Assembly (NCBI RefSeq): GCF_024362695.1 | Contig: NW_026063240.1 | Location: 1,302,001 to 1,366,000, forward strand | DNA length: 64,000 nt | Reading direction: 5' to 3' | From: Pectinophora gossypiella | Lineage: Eukaryota; Arthropoda; Insecta; Lepidoptera; Gelechiidae | In this document: positions 23,101 through 29,964 of the stretch, piece by piece | Numbering within the stretch: position 1 is the first letter of the stretch | Layout of the letters: every line of letters begins with the position of its first letter | Position numbers and translations under genes: made by a program | Notes under the pieces: generated by a model | The model's database searches: none | Seen by the model: only the letters and a program-made list of their open reading frames with translations | What the model was told of the DNA's origin: nothing

Positions 23101-23365
23101 AGTACATTTGATACTCATTGAATAATTGTGCTACAGATGTCTCCACATCTTCTTCTTCATCATCAGGCAACTCAGTTTCTCCTTCCTTTTCTAAAACATA
23201 TGTTCTTGGAGTTTTATTTCTACACATTTTGAATATATGGCCCTGTTTACCACACTCCGAACAAAATTTCTTCAATAATCTACATTCATCTTTTACATGG
23301 TTCAGACCTCCATAACAGAAACATTTGTTTGTTTGATTTGTTGAATCTCTGTTTGCTTTATTCAT
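20138..23365 (-). pseudogene. Gypsy pol (protease, RT, RNase H, integrase) with altered RT box
   Basis: A 1,075-codon ORF. Residues ~13-50: two Cys-rich knuckles (CFCYGGLNHVKDEC, CSECGKQGHIFKMC). ~110: protease LDTGSDVTVI. RT: LDLKEAYLQ (motif A), LPFGVSTGPGSFQ, and VFIDNIYV where the second catalytic Asp of the usual xxDD is Asn (codon AAC near 22150). RNase H: LTCDASHTALGA, STIDKEAMAI, LETDNAALV. Integrase: the H-H-C-C zinc region (HESHFG ... CIICLSNH) and DDE residues in ADFLGP, VTDNGPTF and NGAAERFVETFK. Starts 15 bp past the gag stop in the same frame, so gag-pol was probably one reading frame. Full length otherwise. Confidence 0.9.
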
Positions 23366-23377
23366 GCTGGTTTTTGT

Positions 23378-24118
23378 TTAGTTACTTTTCTTATTAATTT
23401 TCCCCCTTTGATAAAAAAACATTTCTGGTACATTGTCACTTTTGGTTGTTGTTTGTATTAATGCTATTTCCACTGTACGAGCCAATAATATGGTCTTTTC
23501 CAAATCCATCTCTGTGCAATTTTTTAAAAGCTCAAATTTTATTAATTTGGAAGATACACCATCAATCAATTTTTCTTTAATTTGATCGTCTAAGTCCTTG
23601 AAGTTACATTTGCCTCCTAATTTTCGTAATTGAAGCACATAGTCTTCAATGTTTTCTGTCGGCATTTGATTTCTGCTTCGAAATGCGGCCCTATCAAGAG
23701 CTGTTGATTGTGTGGGAATGTATTTGTTTCTTAATTTTTTACATAATTCCGTATAGGTTAAATTCACTGGGTTTGTAGGTGTACATAAACAATTTAGCAC
23801 TTCCAACACTTTGGGTGTAATTTTAGTAAGTAATAATGGAACTTTCTTGTCATCTGATACCTCATTTAATGTAATTATGCATTCCAACTGTTGCTCGAAA
23901 ACCTCCCAGCCTTCGCCATCGAACGGTTGAAGACTATAGTTCATCTTTATAGATTTTTTATGTTGTATTTGTTTACAATACGTACTGAGAAGTTTTCGTA
24001 AATCCTTCACTGTATCTTCTGTAGTAAAAGTAATATTCAGGTCTTTTAGTTTTTCTTGTAGTTCTGTTTTGTTTAGGTCATAAATCCATGACCTTTTTGT
24101 TGTTGAATTGTTAGACAT
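23378..24118 (-). CDS. Gypsy gag
   Basis: 246-residue gag starting at the ATG after the leader. Contains the retrotransposon gag fold region (FDGEGWEVFEQQLECII, KLRNKYIPTQ, AFRSRNQMPTENIEDYVLQLRKL, then DQIKEKLIDGVSSKLI), matching the usual W-F...R...G order of Ty3/gypsy gag. The zinc knuckles normally at the gag end lie just after the stop, in the pol frame. A single in-frame TAA (about 23378) separates the two. It could be a disabling mutation or a readthrough signal; the sequence alone cannot decide. Confidence 0.85.
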   Translation of the reverse strand: MSNNSTTKRSWIYDLNKTELQEKLKDLNITFTTEDTVKDLRKLLSTYCKQIQHKKSIKMNYSLQPFDGEGWEVFEQQLECIITLNEVSDDKKVPLLLTKITPKVLEVLNCLCTPTNPVNLTYTELCKKLRNKYIPTQSTALDRAAFRSRNQMPTENIEDYVLQLRKLGGKCNFKDLDDQIKEKLIDGVSSKLIKFELLKNCTEMDLEKTILLARTVEIALIQTTTKSDNVPEMFFYQRGKINKKSN

Positions 24119-24308
24119 TGAATTATAAAAATATTATATAATGACGTATCAATGTCAGTGAAGATAAATGACACGACATTTCCTTGTTGCAAAATGGCGG
24201 CTCCTCCCCCAATATGCGTTACCGGTTTTTTCACTTTCCACAACACTTTACTTACGTAGTTTCACTTATTTATTTTTATGTGATTTAGGCGCGTGGACAC
24301 TTAATATC
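24119..24308 (-). other. Gypsy leader (5' UTR)
   Basis: Between gag and the nested LINE, continuing to the 5' LTR past the insertion (25285-25295). Contains CAAAATGGCGGC (24190-24201 on the plus strand), a match to the YY1/Pho-type consensus. The original LTR-proximal part reads TTGGCGACGAG on the minus strand, the same TGGCGACGAG found after the LTR of the other gypsy element (36541), probably the primer-binding region. Confidence 0.6.
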
Positions 24309-25301
24309 TCGTCGCCAATTGTTATCTCTCTCTCTCTCTCTCCTTGGCATTTATTATTCCCATCTGATGGTGGGGTCTGCCTTCTTCGTACTTCTCTTCC
24401 ACTTCGCTCTATCGGACGTGTCGTTCTCGGAGACATTGCACATACACAGGTCCTTTTTGACCACATCCGCCCATCTTGTTTTTGGCCGTCCTCTTGGTCT
24501 AAGCCCTGGTATGTTTAGATTGGCTGTAACGTTACCCACATAATCTGGAGGTCTTCTTTTACGTGCCCAAACCAACGGAGCCTGCTCTCTTGTAGCTTTT
24601 CGGAGATGTCGCGTACGCCGAGACTGCCGCGCACGTATTCGTTACGGATTTTGTCGAGCATCGTCACTCCGCACATCCACCTAAGCATTTTCATCTCAGC
24701 GACTTGAATGGTCTGGACTTGGCGCTGCGTTACTGCCCACGTTTCACTACCAAACGTCAAGACTGGCCTGATCATGCTCTTGTACACTAAGCCTTTGAGC
24801 TTAACGGGCATACGTTTGTCACAGGTTACACCAGTTACTTCCCGCCATTTAAGCCAGGCTGCCGCTATCCGATGCTGTATGTTTGTGTCCAGGTTGCCAG
24901 ACGAGTGTAACATGGTGCCCAAATATTTATATTCGTCACACCTGGTGACTTGTTGTCCGTCAATAATGAAAGGGTTGTTGATGGAAGATGGGTCATTATA
25001 CACCATGTACTGGGTTTTTGAAACACTCAGTAATAGGCCACCTGTCTGCAACTGGCGTTTCCATTCTCCTAAAGCATGGTCAATTTCGCCTCGGGATGTC
25101 GCACATATCGCTACATCATCAGCATAGATGAATGTCCAAGGTACCAGAGACTGTGCATTCTCAGTAAGAGCATCCATCACCAAGCAAAATAGGTATGGGC
25201 TCAGAACAGAGCCTTGGTGTACTCCTTCTGTGACTGCTATCGGTTTAGTCTGACCAACTGTTGTCCTGATCACGGAAGTAACTTTCGTCGCCAATTGTTA
25301 T
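24309..25301 (-). mobile_element. RTE-like LINE insertion with 17-bp target duplication
   Basis: Minus-strand LINE, 5'-truncated, ending in a (GAGA)n tail (plus strand TCTCTC at about 24326-24341). Flanked by the 17-bp duplication TCGTCGCCAATTGTTAT at 24309-24325 and 25285-25301. The site straddles the boundary between the gypsy leader and the first 6 bp of its 5' LTR, so the LINE inserted after the gypsy element did. Confidence 0.85.
24354..25284 (-). pseudogene. RTE-like ORF2 C-terminal fragment, frameshifted
   Basis: Starts within RT just before motif B (VHQGSVLSPYLF), continues through the catalytic IYADDVAICA box, YKYLGTMLH, FGSETWAV and LRWFGHVK. There a single frameshift near 24560 moves the reading into another frame, which supplies RRPPDYVGN, GRPKTRWADVVK and RAKWKR, ending at the tail. 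Motif A of RT and the endonuclease are lost by 5' truncation. It is a different RTE lineage from the copy at 17005-18553 (ETW block and C-terminus differ). Confidence 0.8.
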
Positions 25302-25439
25302 GTCTTCAATAAAACGCCGGAATTAATTAATCCGTTTATTATTGGGAAAACACAGTCTAGAGCCTTTTTAGCGGCATAACGAGAGAGCGAGACAGACAAC
25401 CAGAGTGACCGAAAGGGAAAGCAATTCGGATACACAACA
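25296..25439 (-). repeat. Gypsy 5' LTR
   Basis: 144 bp, identical by eye to 19621-19764. Followed at 25440 by GTTGG, the second copy of the target-site duplication. No mismatch between LTRs was seen, implying a recent insertion relative to substitution rate. Confidence 0.95.
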
Positions 25440-26474
25440 GTTGGTATTGATGTCCAACTTTTCAAAGTACTTATGGTCATTGGGGAGATCGTCGATCACT
25501 GGAGAAAAGTTGCTGCACCACTTGTGTAGTGTGAAGCCACCCTTTTTCAGAAGTGCAATAAGCTCATTTTTGAGTTGAAGAAGCTCTGAAGTATCATCAG
25601 ATCCACAGATGACATCATCGACATAAGTGCTTTGCAATATAGCTTGAGTGGCGAGTGGATATTGATCACCGAATCGTTGAGTCAATTCAATCAGGCAGCG
25701 GGTAGCCAAGAAGGTAGAAGCCTTCAGACCATAAGTCACGGTTTGGAGCTGTAAACAACTGATAGGCTTGTTTACATTGTCACGCCACAGAATATTTTGA
25801 AGACATCTTTGGTGTGGATTGATAAAGACACTACGAAACATTTTTTGAATGTCACATGTAAGTGAATATATGAAAGTCCTCCATAAGAGTAGGATATCGA
25901 ATAGCTCACTTTGGACCATTGGACCGTTCAACATGACATCATTCAGTGATATGCCAAGCTTGGACTTCATGCTTCCATCAAACACAACACGTAATTTGGT
26001 GGTTAAGCTTTCCTCATTAAAGACTGCATGGTGAGCCAGAAAGTAAACATGTCCATTTAGGATATCATAGTCGCTCAGATCAACAATCTTAGCATGCCCC
26101 AATGCAATATACTCTTCGATGAAATTTTTATATTTTTCCAAATACAAAGGGTTACGTTTAAATTTTCTTTCCAGTGTTAAAAATCGTTGTAGTGCCACTG
26201 AGAATGAATCCCCAAGCTGCAACTCGTCCACTTTTGAAATCAAAGGCATATCAACATGTAATTTATTATCTTCAAGTATTATAGTGTCCTGAAAACATTT
26301 CTCAGCCTTCTGAAATTCTTTAGTGGGCGTTGATGCAGACTGAGGAGCACTCTCAGAAAGCCAAAATTGTTCCATCACATTTTCTAGTTTTCTAGTGTCA
26401 CAAATTGCCAAGTTGGAGACTAAAGCATCATTATCATGTGATTTACATTGAATATTTCCACCAACCGTCCCCAA
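25440..26474 (-). pseudogene. BEL pol N-terminal part: RT
   Basis: Minus-strand frame with the RT fingers/palm of BEL: VVFDGSMKSK, LTCDIQKMF, YGLKAS and YVDDVICG, same as the plus-strand copy. Open reading continues a further ~24 codons into the gypsy LTR, which is not BEL protein. The frame opens with TTG rather than ATG because this is an internal polyprotein segment; it overlaps the protease frame by ~30 bp, as in the other arm. Confidence 0.85.
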
Positions 26475-27066
26475 CCTTCACCTGTCCATTCTGTAAAATG
26501 TTGAAATAGATGTCAGCACCTAAAAGAATGGAAATCTCAGCTGGAATGTTGAAATCAGGATCAGACAACTGAATGTTCAATGGAATATTTAGATTGGAAA
26601 CATCAACGGTTTGCTGTGGCAGATCAGATGTGATGGAACCTACAACGTGACATGAAATGTCCAACTGCACATCATTTACTGGAGAGTGAATGGTCACATC
26701 AACCAATTTTGTCATTTTATTGCTTTTGTTTCCTATGCCAATAATATTGGTGTTATGACATTTAGGATTTAATCCCAGTTTAGCAACAAGGGATGAGGTT
26801 ATAAAAGAAGCTTGACTTCCTGAGTCAAGAAGCGCTCTGACACATAGCTCTGAGCCCCGATAGGTAATTAATTTCACCTTGATAGTAGGTAATAATATAC
26901 TCATTGATGAGTTGGTTGAATGCAATGCAACTGTATTTTTTGAATTGCAATCAGAATTGTCTTTATGCAGAAGAGAATTGTGCCCAGCTTTACAAGTCTT
27001 GCACTGAAAAGAAAATCGACATTTTCCAGTGTGACATTTTAAACATATTGTGCACAATTTTTTCAA
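26443..27066 (-). pseudogene. BEL zinc-knuckle and protease segment (minus arm)
   Basis: Same 207-codon ORF as at 14253-14876: CTICLKCHTGKC, CKTCKAGH and LLDSGSQASFI. The two upstream/downstream frame breaks are at identical positions in both arms, so they predate the inverted duplication. Confidence 0.85.
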
Positions 27067-27776
27067 TTGGACAAACTGTTCACGGTCTTGTATAGAAGCC
27101 GTTTTAAATTTAGGACATGCATGGAGTCCATGGCTTGCATTTTCGCAAAAAGAGCAATTGCAATTGGCAATTGTAAAATAATATTTATGTGATTCATGAT
27201 AAGCCTTGCTTTGTTGTCATATCGTTGTTTCAGGAGACCAATTGCTTCTTTATAAGATTTATTTACCAAAGGCAAATTAACAATGACTGACAAGGCATCA
27301 TCTGTTAGATATTTCCGCAAATAGAAAAGCTTCTGCACATCTGAAAGAGAGCTATTGTTGTGAATCACCGCTGTAAATAAATCCATAAATGGAGTATATT
27401 TAGTGAAGTCTTTACCAGAAAAAACTGGGATATCTATATTGGGCAATTTAGATGTGTTTACATTTATACATTCAGATGTGCTTAAGCCTTTGTACACAGA
27501 GTTTAGTTTTGATATAATGTTGAAGTATTTATCTTCCATAATAGCTACATCTTCATCATCATTTTCATCAATGCACAAGATCTCTAGTTGAAGCCTTTCA
27601 TAGTCTTTAAAAGTTGTATTAAGTTTTTCTATTCGCGCCTTAATGCTCTCCGCATTAGCTGACTCGATAGCTTTAGTGTCATTCGTGAAAGTATAAATAC
27701 GAGTTACAGTACCTTTCAAATGTCCACGGGCGATTCGCATCTTTATAAGCCTATCGTCTTCCGTCACTGGAGCCAT
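27063..27776 (-). CDS. BEL gag (5' part intact, frame-broken end)
   Basis: 237 codons from the ATG at 27776 (MAPVTEDDRLIKMR). An upstream GTG extends the open frame but is not expected to initiate. Includes a helical N-terminal region (ESIKARIEKLNTTF), the NIDIPVFSGKDFTKY block and the conserved gag_DUF1759 segment (LSDVQKLFYLRKYL, YKEAIGLLKQRY). The frame ends with a stop shortly before the Cys-rich region. Compared with the plus arm it retains the complete N-terminus. Gag of BEL elements forms the cytoplasmic particle in which reverse transcription occurs. Confidence 0.85.
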   Translation of the reverse strand: MAPVTEDDRLIKMRIARGHLKGTVTRIYTFTNDTKAIESANAESIKARIEKLNTTFKDYERLQLEILCIDENDDEDVAIMEDKYFNIISKLNSVYKGLSTSECINVNTSKLPNIDIPVFSGKDFTKYTPFMDLFTAVIHNNSSLSDVQKLFYLRKYLTDDALSVIVNLPLVNKSYKEAIGLLKQRYDNKARLIMNHINIILQLPIAIALFAKMQAMDSMHVLNLKRLLYKTVNSLSN

Positions 27777-27794
27777 AATGAAGCCGTAAGTAGT

Positions 27795-28315
27795 TGTTAT
27801 CACTTATCTTATCACAAGTTACCGCACTATTACGATATTACCGCAAAGCTGCACTTTAATATATTTTTGACGTAATTCCGCACTATTTGAATTTTACCGC
27901 AATGCCGCACCACAATTCCGCATCGAGACGAAGAAGACCGCCGTAGAAATGCCGCCAAACAAGCCGTAAAACAACTTTGAATACATACAACAGCTGTCAG
28001 CTGTTATTGACGTGACAGTGAAGTGACAGTCGCTGTCAATGTCAATCCTTGCAGTAGGGCCAACACGATATGAGCACGACGTTGATGACGTATATCCGAA
28101 ACTCCGACGCTGCCGAAGACTATAGCGCCCCCGGGACGCCCGACGGAAAAAAGTAGAACTATTTTGTCCAAACGTTTCAAAGTTTGGTAATTTGAAGTAA
28201 ATGCCTTGTCTGCGCTTATTGAATCGCAAATGCAATCATAGCTTGCAATCCACACTTGTTCCAGGTCGTGGTTATGCTCAATTATGTTCACACCTCACTT
28301 GTTCACTATATAACA
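27795..28315 (-). repeat. Putative BEL 5' LTR
   Basis: Proposed from its position just upstream of gag and from its ends: on the plus strand TGTTATCACTT at 27795 and ACTATATAACA at 28315, giving TG...CA termini with a 6-bp inverted repeat TGTTAT/ATAACA. Only ~18 bp separate it from the gag ATG, which is short for a leader. No second LTR exists in the window for comparison, so boundaries are tentative. It contains repeated GTGCGGTAA-type motifs and CAGCTGTCAGCTG (28000-28012). Confidence 0.45.
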
Positions 28316-28751
28316 CCCTATAGCGGGTCGCGAACTCAACTTGAGATTTTACGTGAAATACGCGACTATGACACTGCACTACTATCATATAAGTCAGAAG
28401 GACCACAAACCAGCATGTAGAAATAAAAAGCTGGTGTAAATTATAAATGGACTGTATTTTAAAATTAAGTTTAACAAATTACAACCATTATGCAGTGAGT
28501 TGAGAAGAAGAAAAAAATACAGGCAACATACAAAAACTTAGATTATGGTGTTACCATTAACATAAAAACGTTTTGTTATTTTTTTATTTATAATTATGCA
28601 GAGTATTTTATGAAATGAATGAAATTAAATCTTATTATTTATAAATTGAATTATACACATTATTTATTTTTGATGTTAATTAATTTAACAAAAAGCAATT
28701 TTTAGCTAAGGAATTTAAAATAAAAAGCAATTTTCAGCAATTAGCATGCAA
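28316..28751. other. AT-rich intergenic sequence, no recognised feature
   Basis: Between the putative BEL LTR and the foldback element. No ORF of note. Contains two related AATTTAAAATAAAAAGCAATTTT-like AT-rich phrases near 28695-28735. It could be the host flank of the BEL insertion. Confidence 0.5.
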
Positions 28752-29504
28752 AAAATTAAGCAAAATTAAAAATTTTGGAAAAACCCACGACGGTAAAAAT
28801 ATCATCGAAAAAGAATAAAATAACTCAAAACCCCCGACTTAACCCAATTATTATGTAACGAAATATTATATTAGACTTAAAAATACTTTCTAAAAAAGAG
28901 TTGATATCTCGAGACATCGGTAATAGATATACTTAAGTACCTAAACAATGAATATGGATGTTTACAGTTTTTTCCTAACGTGTCTGTTTCTCGAAGATAT
29001 ACTTAAATGTAGCGATAATAATTTTACCATAATACATAACCGAGGAATATCCGTCGGGGGCTGCCATTAACCCAGCTAAAGTTTTTCTAGTGACGTGAAT
29101 ACAATTATTGAAGAATTGTAGATGTTTAACGACGACATAACATACACTTATGAGTATGATTAAATTTCTGTTGAAACTTCATATAGAAAAGGCAGCCCCC
29201 GACGGATATTCCTCGGTTATGTATTATGGTAAAATTATTATCGCTACATTTAAGTATATCTTCGAGAAACAGACACGTTAGGAAAAAACTGTAAACATCC
29301 ATATTCATTGTTTAGGTACTTAAGTATATCTATTACCGATGTCTCGAGATATCAACTCTTTTTTAGAAAGTATTTTTAAGTCTAATATAATATTTCGTTA
29401 CATAATAATTGGGTTAAGTCGGGGGTTTTGAGTTATTTTATTCTTTTTCGATGATATTTTTACCGTCGTGGGTTTTTCCAAAATTTTTAATTTTGCTTAA
29501 TTTT
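28752..29504. mobile_element. Foldback-type element with 314-bp inverted arms
   Basis: Left arm 28752-29065 and right arm 29191-29504 are reverse complements over their full 314 bp as far as I can follow by eye. They surround a 125-bp centre (29066-29190). Inner arm tips are GTCGGGGGCTGCC / GGCAGCCCCCGAC; outer parts carry AAATTTTGGAAAAACCCACG. No transposase. Outer ends are uncertain by ~10 bp because an AAAATTAAGC flank is also shared. Resembles a MITE/foldback element able to extrude a long hairpin. A second, inverted copy is at 35977-41278. Confidence 0.8.
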
Positions 29505-29881
29505 ATTTCAGACTTTTTAGAGAGCATATACGAATTATAATCTATATAATGTGTAGGTAAGATCTCGCAAAACAATAAGTGTGATTCATCCTACCACATA
29601 ATATTAAGTCCCTTATTATATATTATACAGTTGCTTTCTGTTTAAAGTTACCTCTATAACACTCATCTGAGAACATGCACCAATCACCCACGAACTCATT
29701 CCTGAAATCCGCATTGAAATCAGACAATACGTTTTAATTTTAATAATATTGCAATATAAACGTTTCACACTAATATAGCAGCGCCTCCTAGTGAGTTAAT
29801 ATCATAAGACTTATCTTAGACCATGCACCATTCAACTACGAACCCATTGCTGAAAACCGCATTGAAATTGGACAATTCGTT

Positions 29882-29888
<7 letters not shown>
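29505..29888. repeat. Inverted-duplication flank, left arm
   Basis: Reverse complement of about 35590-35976; includes two diverged ~140-bp repeats with the phrase GCAATATTATTAAAA and a TCACTAGGAGGCGC-type block (seen here in reverse). Together with the foldback copy it forms the left arm of a ~1.1-kb inverted duplication broken off by the LINE at 29889. Confidence 0.75.
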
Positions 29889-29916
<28 letters not shown>

Positions 29917-29964
29917 TGTAATACAAACATTATCATGACAGGCACTTAACCTAATGCGACAATG

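Larger units (their letters stand above)
19621..25439 (-). mobile_element. Ty3/gypsy retrotransposon with 144-bp LTRs
   Basis: Complete LTR element on the minus strand. Identical LTRs at 25296-25439 (5') and 19621-19764 (3'), TG...CA ends, GTTGG target duplication, TTGGCGACGAG just inside the 5' LTR, a purine-rich AAGCGGTGGAGAG next to the 3' LTR, then gag and pol. Very short LTRs and zinc-knuckle gag are typical of mag-like gypsy lineages. Carries a nested RTE LINE (24326-25284), an in-frame stop between gag and pol and an RT active-site change, so probably inactive despite identical LTRs. Confidence 0.92.
18554..28315 (-). mobile_element. BEL/Pao retrotransposon, minus-strand arm (split by gypsy)
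   Basis: Reading right to left: putative 5' LTR (27795-28315), gag, zinc knuckle and protease, RT and RNase H, ending near 18554. It is interrupted at the RT/RNase H boundary by a gypsy element (19621-25439) flanked by a GTTGG duplication (19616-19620 and 25440-25444). Over 18554-27423 it mirrors the plus-strand arm at 13896-16941. This copy is 5'-complete, but the 3' end (integrase, 3' LTR) is missing. Confidence 0.85.

Noticed and set aside
27894..28291. ORFs of 95-113 codons at 27894-28291 (minus) as a small gene
   Set aside because: They fall inside the putative BEL LTR, overlap in two frames and show no domain.
29879..29917. (TTTA)n as an independent microsatellite
   Set aside because: It is the 3' tail of the minus-strand CR1/Jockey-type LINE.
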